Positions 24,592 through 33,868 of a DNA stretch of 64,000 nucleotides are shown here, piece after piece. A model generated the notes under the pieces. That model had not been told where the DNA came from, did not search any database, and was given only the letters and a program-made list of their open reading frames with translations. Origin of the DNA: Acinetobacter soli (GTDB taxonomy: Bacteria > Pseudomonadota > Gammaproteobacteria > Pseudomonadales > Moraxellaceae); contig NZ_BBNM01000011.1 of NCBI RefSeq assembly GCF_000760595.1, forward strand, positions 44,612 to 108,611. The letters run 5' to 3'. The translations under genes and the position numbers were made by a program. Numbering within the stretch: the first letter of the stretch is position 1; every line of letters starts with the position of its first letter.

Positions 24592-25608
24592 ATGATAAAC
24601 TATTTATATCAAGAGCAAAACTGGCAATCGCAACTCAGTGATCTAATCACCGATCCTTTTGAGTTACTTGATCAGTTAGAGATCTGTTCAGATGCATTAT
24701 TGTCTGGGGCAATTTTAGCATCCAAAAGCTTCAAATTACGGGTTCCTCGTGCTTTTGTAGGTAAAATGCGTAAAGGTGATCCACTCGATCCTTTGCTGCT
24801 GCAAGTATTGCCGCATCATCTTGAACTTGAAGAACATCCTGAATTTGTGACTGATCCACTGGGTGAAGAAGCAGCCAACCAGCTCCCCGGCGTTTTACAT
24901 AAATATCAATCTCGTTTTTTACTCACCCTGACCGGTGCCTGTGCTGTTCACTGCCGTTATTGCTTTCGTCGGCATTTCCCTTATCAGGAAAACTTACCTA
25001 AACAGGATGACTGGCCTCAAATTAAAACCTATATCGAGCAAAACCCATACATCAATGAAGTAATTTTAAGTGGTGGAGATCCGCTCACTCTCAGTAACCG
25101 TAAACTTAAACTCTGGATCGAACGCCTAGAATCACTTCAGCAAGTGAAAATTTTACGTATTCACTCGCGTGTTCCAGTGGTGATCCCGCAGCGTCTTGAT
25201 ACTGAACTGCTTGAAATTTTAAAAAGTACGCGCTTACGCATTATTATGGTCATTCATGCCAACCATGCCGCCGAACTTAATGATCAAACCTGTGCATATT
25301 TAGAGAAATTAAGCCAACATGGGATTACCGCCTTGAATCAGGCAGTATTGCTTAAAGGCGTAAATGATGATGCACAAACTTTGATTGAACTCAGTCAGCG
25401 CTTGTTCGATGCACGCGTGATGCCGTATTATCTGCATGTACTTGATAAAGTAAAAGGTGCTCAGCATTTTGATCTGAGCGGATCGAAAATCGATGAGATT
25501 TATCATGACATTTTGGCGGGCCTACCGGGTTATCTTGTTCCAAAACTGGTTCGAGAGATTGCTGGCGAAAAAAACAAAACACCGTTATTTGGCAAGCTGA
25601 CTTTTTAA
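24592..25608 (+). CDS. epmB: EF-P lysine 2,3-aminomutase EpmB (radical SAM)
   Basis: Converts (S)-alpha-lysine to (R)-beta-lysine for attachment to EF-P. 338 residues. The radical-SAM cluster cysteines are Cys117, 121 and 124 in CAVHCRYC. SAM-binding LSGGDPLT follows, and the PLP lysine should be in the C-terminal VLDKVKGAQHF stretch. It is the KamA-like, short EpmB form. epmA is not in the window. Start ATG 24592 has no strong ribosome site. Confidence 0.95.
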   Translation: MINYLYQEQNWQSQLSDLITDPFELLDQLEICSDALLSGAILASKSFKLRVPRAFVGKMRKGDPLDPLLLQVLPHHLELEEHPEFVTDPLGEEAANQLPGVLHKYQSRFLLTLTGACAVHCRYCFRRHFPYQENLPKQDDWPQIKTYIEQNPYINEVILSGGDPLTLSNRKLKLWIERLESLQQVKILRIHSRVPVVIPQRLDTELLEILKSTRLRIIMVIHANHAAELNDQTCAYLEKLSQHGITALNQAVLLKGVNDDAQTLIELSQRLFDARVMPYYLHVLDKVKGAQHFDLSGSKIDEIYHDILAGLPGYLVPKLVREIAGEKNKTPLFGKLTF

Positions 25609-25629
25609 TTAACACATATTACAGCCAAT

Positions 25630-27333
25630 ATGAATAAAGTTTTTACCGACATTCTTCAACGCCCCATCATTTTCAATCGAAATGAACTGAGCTTTGCTGC
25701 CGCAGAGCCAGACGCCGTGGCATGTTGGGTTAGTTCGCTTTCACTTTTACCGCTCGGTGATGCTGCCAAAGCATTATTTGAAGCACTGATTGAAATCAAC
25801 GAACTTGAATGTTCAGAGACGCTTCGATTTGATTTTTTACAGATTTTATCACCGCAATTCAATCATGTACTGCAACATCTAGAAAGCCACTTTTTTAATC
25901 AAGGTCTGATTCATAGCGATCGAAACGATCATATTATTGAACTTGCTTTTCGCTTAAGAACCTGTCTGGCGAATGGTTATATCATTATCGCCAAGCAAAG
26001 TTCAGCACAATTGGCACAGCAAAAGTTTTCACTTTTTGCACTGAATAAAAAGAAAAATCTCAAGGCAGCCAAAACATTATCGATTTACTATGCCATGCAT
26101 GAGTTAACTCAACTGGTGTATCAGCAGCAAATGATGTACAGCAAACCTGCTACAGGCCAATGGTTATGCATTCACTGGTTATTTGATCTGGCACAAAAAG
26201 GCAAAGTAGAGCTCGAAAACATCAACCAGCTGCAAGGTCTTAATCGACCTCTTAAAAATATTTTACGATCCTATCATCAAGTCATTTTGCTGCATATTCT
26301 CAATACCAATCAGATTCGTCAGTCTGAAATTCAGTCTTTATACGAATGTAGTTTTGAATGGGCAAAGCTGATTCAACTCGAATATAAAGAATCTCAAAGC
26401 TCGAAGTATGTTATTGATAAAACCAAAGATCTGCCGCCAGCCTATAATCGAAAGCAATATCCGGCAATTTTTCCTAATTTATTTATTTCAACACAACCTT
26501 TGCTCGAACATATCACTGCAACACTACACAAGAGTGATGATTATCTCTCTACAATAGAAAAACAGTTTTTAACGCCTGCGCTTAAGTTTCATGTACAAAA
26601 TATTTTAGGAAGTATTGGCGAGCGTCGTCATGAGCGTTTTGAATCATCAGGCCAATTACATATTTGCTTTGGTCTTCATACTGCTCATTTTTACTTGTCA
26701 AAAAGCAAAAACTTTATCGACACCCTTGAGCACGACATCGTACTAAACGAAACTACAGATCACTTCTCCATTGAAAATATTGATAAAACACTGTTTTCAC
26801 TACCATCACGCTTATCACGTGAGGCAAAAAAAATCTATATGACTGATATCCTCGATATGAGTGTAAGTGGTTACCGTATCAAATGGCCTGAGGAAATCCC
26901 TGCTCATTTAAAAACTGGCGAGTTGATTCTGGTTAAAGAGAACATCCATGGCAAATGGCGTGGTGGTGTGATTCGATGGATCAAACAAGCCTCAGAAAAA
27001 AATCTTGAAATGGGGCTCGAAATTTTAACCAAAGACATTTTGCCCTGTGCGGTGCGTCTAGAAAATCAAGATCAATCACATTATATGCCCGCTCTACTGG
27101 TTCAAAGTCAACATTTAGATCATGCAAAACTCACCTTAATCATTGCCAACTATTCTATTTTTCAGCAACAAAATACCCTAAAACTTCAAATAGGCACCGA
27201 GGAATTTGTACTTTATTTACTCAAAGCTCAATTAATTACGCAAAGTTTTATTCAGTTTGAGTTTGATTTACCCGATGAAGCACAAAAAAATACGCTAAAA
27301 AACGTTATGATACGTCACAGCAGAGTGAACTAA
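25630..27333 (+). CDS. PilZ-like domain protein, probable c-di-GMP effector
   Basis: 567 residues, soluble, no membrane segment. The N-terminal two-thirds is helical and unrecognised. Residues about 395-475 read SREAKKIYMTDILDMSVSGYRIKWP...WRGGVIRWIKQASEKNLEMGLEIL, the PilZ pattern of D.S..G followed by a G-rich strand and RW. The usual RxxxR of PilZ is only approximate. It lies 24 bases before the FimX-like gene, so the two are one operon. A role in type IV pilus control is inferred from the partner. Confidence 0.7.
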   Translation: MNKVFTDILQRPIIFNRNELSFAAAEPDAVACWVSSLSLLPLGDAAKALFEALIEINELECSETLRFDFLQILSPQFNHVLQHLESHFFNQGLIHSDRNDHIIELAFRLRTCLANGYIIIAKQSSAQLAQQKFSLFALNKKKNLKAAKTLSIYYAMHELTQLVYQQQMMYSKPATGQWLCIHWLFDLAQKGKVELENINQLQGLNRPLKNILRSYHQVILLHILNTNQIRQSEIQSLYECSFEWAKLIQLEYKESQSSKYVIDKTKDLPPAYNRKQYPAIFPNLFISTQPLLEHITATLHKSDDYLSTIEKQFLTPALKFHVQNILGSIGERRHERFESSGQLHICFGLHTAHFYLSKSKNFIDTLEHDIVLNETTDHFSIENIDKTLFSLPSRLSREAKKIYMTDILDMSVSGYRIKWPEEIPAHLKTGELILVKENIHGKWRGGVIRWIKQASEKNLEMGLEILTKDILPCAVRLENQDQSHYMPALLVQSQHLDHAKLTLIIANYSIFQQQNTLKLQIGTEEFVLYLLKAQLITQSFIQFEFDLPDEAQKNTLKNVMIRHSRVN

Positions 27334-27357
27334 CGATACGTTAAGGACAAAATTGAA

Positions 27358-29490
27358 GTGAGAAACGCGTTGCTTAATAAAAATTCAAAACACTCCGACC
27401 TCCGCATTCTCTTCATAGACGATAATCAGCTTCGCTATAATCAATTTATTGATCTTTTGGCGGCCAAGGATTACAGCGCTCAAGCGATTTTGCTCGATGA
27501 TCTGATCAGTTTTGAAAAATATCTTAAGCAGCGCTGGGATCTGGTCATTTTTGCAAATGCTTATGATCTTGATCTGGCGCAGACGATTGCAATAGTGCAG
27601 CAACAGGCAGAGCCGAGCTTACCAATTCTATTTCTCACTACCGGCACCCTTACTGCTATCGAGCAAACGCACTTGATACAACAAGGCCTGTATGATTTGA
27701 TCGATCTTTCTCAGCCTGAGCAGTTTTATGTGGTGCTGTCACGTGCTTTAAATTACAGTGCCTTGCTTCAAAACGAACATCGTTTAAGCAATGAGTTAAA
27801 TGCAGCTCACCTTCGAACTCAGTCATTGGTCCGTCAAAGTCGTAAAGCCGTCGCATTGATTGAAGAAGGCATTCATATTCAAGCCAATGCCGAATATTTG
27901 GCACTCTTTAAGATCGCACACCAAGATCATGTAATTGGCTTGCCTTTACTGGATATACTGCAACCTGAAAATGTAGCTGCATTTAAACAGTTTTTTAAAC
28001 GGATTAGCGTGCAACATCCCGAACGAAACCGCATCGTTCTTCAATCTCAGCATCCCGAACTGATTAATAACGACCCTTTACGTTTGAATTTTTTGCCACA
28101 TGGCGATGATACCGTTCAACTGAGCATCGATTGTGAGCAGTTCGATACACCATTATTTGATTTTGAATTTGAATCACTTGAGTCACAAAAAATTGATGAT
28201 GTTGATCTGCCAGATCTTGTGCAAAACAGTCCATTTGATACCGTTGAATGGCTCAATCAACAGCTTAAACGCGCGCCAGCCAAACTGAACAGTATTGTCA
28301 TTTTTGCACCACTCTATCACTTTGAAGCGATTTATTCACATGAATGGCGTGCAATACCAGCTTACTTTAATGAGATCGAAACAATCATTGAACGTTTTTT
28401 AGAAGCCGTTGCATTTCAAAAACTCGATCACGGCGCATATCTCGCCATTTTTCAGGCGGTTTCAATTGAAGCCTTACGCACAGAACTCATGCAGCTAGAA
28501 ACTAAAATTAGCAAGACGTTCCCTTATGTTAGCCAAAGTTTGAATCTAGAAACTTCACTTAAAACAGGATACTGCCTTATACCAAGCCAAGTTGAACATA
28601 CAGAGAGTCTTGAAAACTATATCAACAAAGCCTTGCATCAGGCATTACCTCACAAGGAAACCACTCAAGCTTCTCCAAAAAGCACACCACACGTTCAACT
28701 ACAACGGCATGTTGTCACAGCACCTGCTGAATTGAATACAAGTTTTGCACAGCAGATCAAAAATCAACTCGAACAAAATACACTCGAGCTTCGCTATCAA
28801 CAGCTCTACGACAAACAAGACCAGACATTATATATTTATGAAGTCAGCTATGGTCATTTAAACAATAATCAATGGGATAGCCTGCTCGATCATGTAGATC
28901 TTCAAGATGCACCTGAATTGATGCTCCAGCTGGATCGTTATGTACTTGAACAGTCAGTCAAGCAACTCAAACAATTTATTCAGCAGTATCCATCTGCCAA
29001 ACTGATCATTAATTTAAGTGAATTTTTCTTGGCTTTACCGCAACTTTCTACACTCATGCAACAGCTACTCTCTATATTAGGAAGTAAAGAACAGCATCCA
29101 ATTGTGATTCAACTGCCTTTTTCAGCACTAAATAAAATTACGCCTCAAGCACAGCAGCAACTTTCAATACTGCACCAGTGCGGTGTATTCATTTCGATTC
29201 GTAATTATATGCCAGATCCGCAACTCAGTTCGATTTTGCAAAAGAGTAATGTGCGTTATTTGCGTCTCAATGCGAAGTTTAATCAGGACTTATCAGTTGA
29301 ACAATCAGCACTGGATTTACAGGCTCAAATCGAACATGCCCAGCTTCCTGCGGCCATTGAACTCATTATGCCCGAGCTTAATGATGTCAATGTATTTGCA
29401 AATGCGTGGAATATTTGCGCGCGTTATCTGCAAGGCAACTACTTTCAAGTTAAACTTGATCGTCTGGTCGATGTTCAAGATCAACACTGA
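27358..29490 (+). CDS. FimX-like protein: REC, PAS, degenerate GGDEF and EAL domains
   Basis: 710 residues. REC-like domain at 1-135 (RILFIDDNQLRYNQF; phospho-Asp region is VIFANAYD, so the acceptor is doubtful). A PAS domain follows at about 160-260. A GGDEF-fold region without the GGDEF motif is at 290-440. The EAL region at 470-705 has EVSYG where EAL should be and lacks most metal ligands, as in P. aeruginosa FimX, which binds c-di-GMP without cutting it and drives type IV pilus assembly. GTG start at 27358 with AAGGA upstream. Followed at once by a terminator shared with rpmE. Confidence 0.75.
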   Translation: MRNALLNKNSKHSDLRILFIDDNQLRYNQFIDLLAAKDYSAQAILLDDLISFEKYLKQRWDLVIFANAYDLDLAQTIAIVQQQAEPSLPILFLTTGTLTAIEQTHLIQQGLYDLIDLSQPEQFYVVLSRALNYSALLQNEHRLSNELNAAHLRTQSLVRQSRKAVALIEEGIHIQANAEYLALFKIAHQDHVIGLPLLDILQPENVAAFKQFFKRISVQHPERNRIVLQSQHPELINNDPLRLNFLPHGDDTVQLSIDCEQFDTPLFDFEFESLESQKIDDVDLPDLVQNSPFDTVEWLNQQLKRAPAKLNSIVIFAPLYHFEAIYSHEWRAIPAYFNEIETIIERFLEAVAFQKLDHGAYLAIFQAVSIEALRTELMQLETKISKTFPYVSQSLNLETSLKTGYCLIPSQVEHTESLENYINKALHQALPHKETTQASPKSTPHVQLQRHVVTAPAELNTSFAQQIKNQLEQNTLELRYQQLYDKQDQTLYIYEVSYGHLNNNQWDSLLDHVDLQDAPELMLQLDRYVLEQSVKQLKQFIQQYPSAKLIINLSEFFLALPQLSTLMQQLLSILGSKEQHPIVIQLPFSALNKITPQAQQQLSILHQCGVFISIRNYMPDPQLSSILQKSNVRYLRLNAKFNQDLSVEQSALDLQAQIEHAQLPAAIELIMPELNDVNVFANAWNICARYLQGNYFQVKLDRLVDVQDQH

Positions 29491-29510
29491 GCCGTATAAC
29501 AGACATAAAA

Positions 29511-29535
29511 AAACGGGCATAAGGCCCGTTTTTTT
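29511..29535. terminator. bidirectional terminator between the FimX-like gene and rpmE
   Basis: Stem ACGGGC/GCCCGT with loop ATAAG, flanked by seven A and seven T, serving two convergent genes. Confidence 0.9.
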
Positions 29536-29546
29536 GTTTTTCAGTA

Positions 29547-29771
29547 TTAACGTTTGATAGAACGTGACATACCAGAGAAACGTTGTTTGAACTTGTCGAT
29601 ACGACCGCCTGTATCTACGTTCTTTTGCTTACCAGTGTAAAATGGGTGGCAAGCTGAACATACGTCAAGGTAAAGAGTGTCTTTAGCAAGTGCAGAACGA
29701 GTTTCAATAACGTTACCGCATGAACAAGTAGCAACTAATTTTTCGTATTTTGGGTGAATATCGGCGCGCAT
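29547..29771 (-). CDS. rpmE: 50S ribosomal protein L31 (zinc-binding form)
   Basis: 74 residues. It is the C+ form, with zinc ligands in CSCGN and [18 protein letters not shown] is the typical start. GGAG lies 9 bases upstream. Monocistronic. Confidence 0.97.
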   Translation of the reverse strand: MRADIHPKYEKLVATCSCGNVIETRSALAKDTLYLDVCSACHPFYTGKQKNVDTGGRIDKFKQRFSGMSRSIKR

Positions 29772-29974
29772 GGTCGATGACTCCTAATTGAAGAAAGGCT
29801 TAAGCTGTCATCGCAATCAACCACTCTCAATATAAAAACTGAGGAAAAAGGCTAAATCATTAGCAGGTTAACACGACAACAGACCATTCTTTTGGCCCAC
29901 CGAGGCTTATAAGCCAGAGCTAAGCACAACAAGTGGGTAAGATTATACGCCTTTTAAAGCAAAATTGCGAATCT

Positions 29975-30967
29975 TTATTCTGATCTTACCAGCGTTTCTT
30001 CATCAGATTGCTGCTTGGCCAAATAATTCGCGATAATTCCACAGGTCATGAGCTGAATTTGATGGAAAATCATAATCGGCAATACAATCATACCTAGCGG
30101 CTGACCAATGAATAAGATCTGCGCCATAGGTACACCACTGGCCAAAGTTTTTTTGGAGCCACAGAAAAAAATAGAAATTTGGTCTTCGCGGTTAAAGCCA
30201 AGCAATCGAGAAATATAAAATGCACTCAGCATAATGATGGTGAGTAGCACTGAGCATGAAATAATCAATGCGATCAGTGTTCCAATCCCAACCTGATGCC
30301 ACAAACCGGCAATCACTGCACTACTAAATGCACTGTAAACCACCATTAAAATAGTGCCCTGATCAAATGCTTTTACAATACTTGGCACTTTTGCCATGAG
30401 TGGGAAAACATAAGGTCGAAGAAGCTGCCCTAAAATAAATGGCACCAACAACAAAAGTGCAATTTGAATAATTGAAGATGTTGGATCGTAATCATGCTTT
30501 GAATGACCAAAAATAAATAGACTGACCATTACAGGTGTAATGAACATTCCGATTAGATTTGAAAACGATGCACTGCATACTGCTGCTGCAACATTGCCTT
30601 TAGCTACTGAAGTGAAGGCAATTGATGATTGGACGGTAGAGGGCAAAAAGCACATAAACAAGAAGCCCCAATATAGCTCTTGTCCTAAAATATGTACCAA
30701 AACAGGCTTGGCCAATAAGCCGAGTGCAGGAAAAAATACAAAGGTAAAAATAAACACTAAACCATGTAGCCGCCAATGCATGATGCCTTGAACAATCGCT
30801 TCACGAGATAGTTTGGCGCCATGTAAAAAGAATAAAATGGCAATCGCAATATTGGTTACGACGCTAAATATATCTGCAGCATGCCCGTAAATTGGTACAA
30901 AAGAGGCCAACAATACCATCGTAAAGAGTAATAAAGTGAAGCGATCTAAAGCCAACAGCTTAAGCAT
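29975..30967 (-). CDS. bile acid:sodium symporter family transporter (SBF-like, PF13593 type)
   Basis: 330 residues with about ten membrane helices and no signal peptide. FFLHGAKLSREAI and the GSKKTLASGVPMAQILF stretch near 265-285 are the SBF-like motifs. Substrate unknown; relatives carry organic anions or pantoate. Between it and gloA is a long hairpin. Confidence 0.85.
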   Translation of the reverse strand: MLKLLALDRFTLLLFTMVLLASFVPIYGHAADIFSVVTNIAIAILFFLHGAKLSREAIVQGIMHWRLHGLVFIFTFVFFPALGLLAKPVLVHILGQELYWGFLFMCFLPSTVQSSIAFTSVAKGNVAAAVCSASFSNLIGMFITPVMVSLFIFGHSKHDYDPTSSIIQIALLLLVPFILGQLLRPYVFPLMAKVPSIVKAFDQGTILMVVYSAFSSAVIAGLWHQVGIGTLIALIISCSVLLTIIMLSAFYISRLLGFNREDQISIFFCGSKKTLASGVPMAQILFIGQPLGMIVLPIMIFHQIQLMTCGIIANYLAKQQSDEETLVRSE

Positions 30968-30995
30968 GGAACAATATCCTTATGTATATGTAAGA

Positions 30996-31045
30996 AGACC
31001 AGTAACACTGTGTTTACTAAAAGGTAAACGCTATGTTACTGGTCT
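30996..31045 (-). terminator. long hairpin downstream of gloA
   Basis: Arms 30996-31016 and 31024-31045 pair at about 19 of 22 positions. No long T-run follows on the minus strand, so it may be a terminator or an RNA stabiliser between gloA and the transporter gene. Confidence 0.6.
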
Positions 31046-31109
31046 GACAGCATAAATCCAGTTTTTTGAAGAAATGCGCGTTATTTAGTTAAACTATTTC
31101 ACTCAAGCG

Positions 31110-31511
31110 TTAATTATTACGCGCATTATTATCTTGCTGGATCAATTCGATTTTATAACCATCTGGATCTTCAACAAATGCAATTACGGTTACGCCGCCC
31201 TTCATTGGACCTGCTTCACGTACCACCTTGCCACCACGTTGCTTGATTTCTTCACATGCCTTATAGGCATCTTCAACACCAATGGCGATGTGACCATACG
31301 CATTTCCTAACTCATAGCTAGAGGTATCCCAGTTATGTGTCAGCTCTAAAACAGTATGATCATCTTCACTGCCATAGCCAACAAATGCCAAAGTGAAACG
31401 GCCTTCTTCGTAATCACGTTTGCGCAGTAAGGTCATGCCTAAAACTTCGGTATAAAACTGGAGAGAGTTCTCTAAATTGCCTACTCGCAACATTGTATGA
31501 AGCATTCGCAT
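31110..31511 (-). CDS. gloA: lactoylglutathione lyase (glyoxalase I)
   Basis: Converts the methylglyoxal-glutathione adduct to S-lactoylglutathione. 133 residues. Metal ligands His5 (LHTML), Glu in VLELTHNW, His in AYGHIAIG and Glu in DGYKIELIQ are present. The short form with no extra loops suggests a Ni2+ enzyme. It begins 2 bases after the ampG stop, so the two are co-transcribed. Confidence 0.96.
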   Translation of the reverse strand: MRMLHTMLRVGNLENSLQFYTEVLGMTLLRKRDYEEGRFTLAFVGYGSEDDHTVLELTHNWDTSSYELGNAYGHIAIGVEDAYKACEEIKQRGGKVVREAGPMKGGVTVIAFVEDPDGYKIELIQQDNNARNN

Positions 31512-31513
31512 TG

Positions 31514-33712
31514 TTAATCACCTGTGCCTTTCGTTTGAATTTGCTTGAGTTCATGCGCCTTGAGCAACTTGGCAACCCAAACCACCAAAACAAGAATTGG
31601 AATTCCAATTAAGGTCGTCATTAAGAAAAATTGAGGATAGCCAATGTGCGTTACGATGGTGCCTGAGTACCCACCCAGAAGTTTTGGTGTGAGCGTCATC
31701 AGTGAACTAAAGATAGCATATTGTACCGCTGTAAAGGACACACTCGTCAAGCTAGATAAAAATGCAATAAATGCTGCACCGGCTAAACCAGAAGCCAAAT
31801 TATCGACCACAATGGCAAAATATAACCAGAGCGAGCTATATGGCTTGATGACTTTCCCTTTAAGCTCAATATTGCTTTGATCATTCGGATTGATCAATGC
31901 AACTGGTTCAACACTGATATCGAGTTCATTTTTAGCCCCTACTCCCTGTGCAACATGATAAGCCAGCGAAGTATTCACTAATATACGCGATCCATCTGTC
32001 ACTGTGGCCTGGAGCTGTTTCGTGCTGGAGCCAGTTAACATTTTAGTCTCAACAACAGCACTAAAAGCACCTGTTTTATCAAGCTTGGCTGGATATGGCT
32101 TGCCATCAAGCTGTAGCACAATTTTTTGTGCGTCTGTTAGTGCTGGCCCAAAATACTGCCCTTTAACCACAATACTGTTTTGTGACTCGTTTAGTGAGAT
32201 GATATTTCGTCCCATGACAGGCAATAACATCAAATGCGCCTGATTGATATTACCCACAATATAGGGTTGAACCACCGCAACTTTACTTTGTTGTGCGGCA
32301 TCGGCATAAGCGGTAGATACCTGAAACTGGGTTGTATTTTTTAGTACTTCGGTTGGCACCTTAACCGTCCAGTATCCTACTTCATCGGTATCCGCCAAAT
32401 ATTGCTGACCACCAACATTTACCTGAACCTGCCCAAGCGGGTGCCCCGACTTAACCAAGCCAATAAAAATCAAGTTGGTTGAGCTTGCTAATACTGCACC
32501 TACAAACATCAATTTCATGATGTTCATACGTTGTGCCAGTAAGCCTCCCAAGAAACCACCCACCAAACTAAAAATAACACCATAAATTTTAACTGCTTCT
32601 GCAATCTGTTCTTTGGTGAAATTAAGATCTTGATAAAAAACGTTGGAAATTACACCCGCGATGATATCGGAAATACGATAAAAACCAATCAGTAACAGAA
32701 GGACCAATGCCAGCTTGGTGCCATAACGCTGAAAAAAATCGAGGACTGGATTAATCCATGTCTCTTTGGCCATCTGCTTGTTGACGACACCTACACGAAC
32801 CAGAAGTGTGCCTACAGCCAGTGCTACGGCAGCCGCAGTAATAAAGCGTAGCGCCTCAATTAAAAATAATAAAATATTGTCTTGAATCGATAGCCAACTC
32901 ACTAATTGTTCAGCCAAATGACCAGTAAACAAATAGCTAAAAACAAAGCAAATTACAGCAACAAAAAAGACCAGCACCAAACGAAAATAATCGCGGCGCT
33001 GATAGCTTTTATAGACACGATCAACCTTTGGTTCTCGAATGATTAAGGTGGTTAGAATCCCCACCAGCATCACTGCTGCCATAGTTAAATACGTATATTT
33101 CCAAGCTTCATATATGTAGTTCCCTTTGGCAGTTCCCAAATAGGCAGCTAAAAACAAAGCACCCGCACCCGCCACAATCATTCCGATTCGATAACCTGCG
33201 TTATAGGTTGCAGCAAGAACCGTTTGCATCTGGGTTTCAGCCAATTCAATACGGTAAGCATCAATTACGATATCTTGCGTAGCAGCTGAAAAACCAAGCA
33301 ACACTGCACCAACCGCCATTTGGATGAGATAACTCTGGCCGAGCGCCGGATCTGAAAAAGCCATAATCGAAATAGCAACAATGATCAGAATTTGCGCAAT
33401 TAATAGCCATGCGCGGCGTCGACCGAGTGTTTTGGTCAAGACGGGTACTGGAAGTTCATCGATTAGTGGCGCCCACACAAACTTAAATGAATATCCCAAA
33501 GCCGCCCAACTAAAAAAAGTGACCGCGCTCTTATCAATTCCAGCCTCGCCTAACCATAACGATAAGCTTGAAAAAATCAGCAGAATGGGAATCCCCGCCG
33601 AAAATCCGAGAAACAGCATAATCAGAGCACGGCGGTCAAGAAATGCAGCAAACGCAGCTTTCCATCCTGTAGTTTGTGTAGTCATTCGCTTATTATTTTC
33701 CGAAATTTTCAT
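31514..33712 (-). CDS. ampG: AmpG family muropeptide transporter with a large Ig-like insertion
   Basis: MFS permease that imports GlcNAc-anhydromuropeptides for recycling. At 732 residues it is much longer than E. coli AmpG (491). Residues 20-420 form the first helices ([17 protein letters not shown], and [11 protein letters not shown], the AmpG signature). About residues 424-625 are not membrane-like and read as two Ig-type beta sandwiches ([44 protein letters not shown]). Helices resume at 628 ([17 protein letters not shown]). Start 33712 has AGG 7 bases upstream; Met10 is the alternative. Confidence 0.88.
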   Translation of the reverse strand: MKISENNKRMTTQTTGWKAAFAAFLDRRALIMLFLGFSAGIPILLIFSSLSLWLGEAGIDKSAVTFFSWAALGYSFKFVWAPLIDELPVPVLTKTLGRRRAWLLIAQILIIVAISIMAFSDPALGQSYLIQMAVGAVLLGFSAATQDIVIDAYRIELAETQMQTVLAATYNAGYRIGMIVAGAGALFLAAYLGTAKGNYIYEAWKYTYLTMAAVMLVGILTTLIIREPKVDRVYKSYQRRDYFRLVLVFFVAVICFVFSYLFTGHLAEQLVSWLSIQDNILLFLIEALRFITAAAVALAVGTLLVRVGVVNKQMAKETWINPVLDFFQRYGTKLALVLLLLIGFYRISDIIAGVISNVFYQDLNFTKEQIAEAVKIYGVIFSLVGGFLGGLLAQRMNIMKLMFVGAVLASSTNLIFIGLVKSGHPLGQVQVNVGGQQYLADTDEVGYWTVKVPTEVLKNTTQFQVSTAYADAAQQSKVAVVQPYIVGNINQAHLMLLPVMGRNIISLNESQNSIVVKGQYFGPALTDAQKIVLQLDGKPYPAKLDKTGAFSAVVETKMLTGSSTKQLQATVTDGSRILVNTSLAYHVAQGVGAKNELDISVEPVALINPNDQSNIELKGKVIKPYSSLWLYFAIVVDNLASGLAGAAFIAFLSSLTSVSFTAVQYAIFSSLMTLTPKLLGGYSGTIVTHIGYPQFFLMTTLIGIPILVLVVWVAKLLKAHELKQIQTKGTGD

Positions 33713-33868
33713 CTAAGCGCCTATTCAATCGCTTTATTGGCACGGTTTCAATATTGTTTATGCAAAGCGCCCTACTTTTGACGATTAAATCAGCATCAAC
33801 GCTTGATCTTTTAGACTAAACCTGTATACCTTTAAATCTCAACTCTGTTTATTTTTTGGATTTCACCT

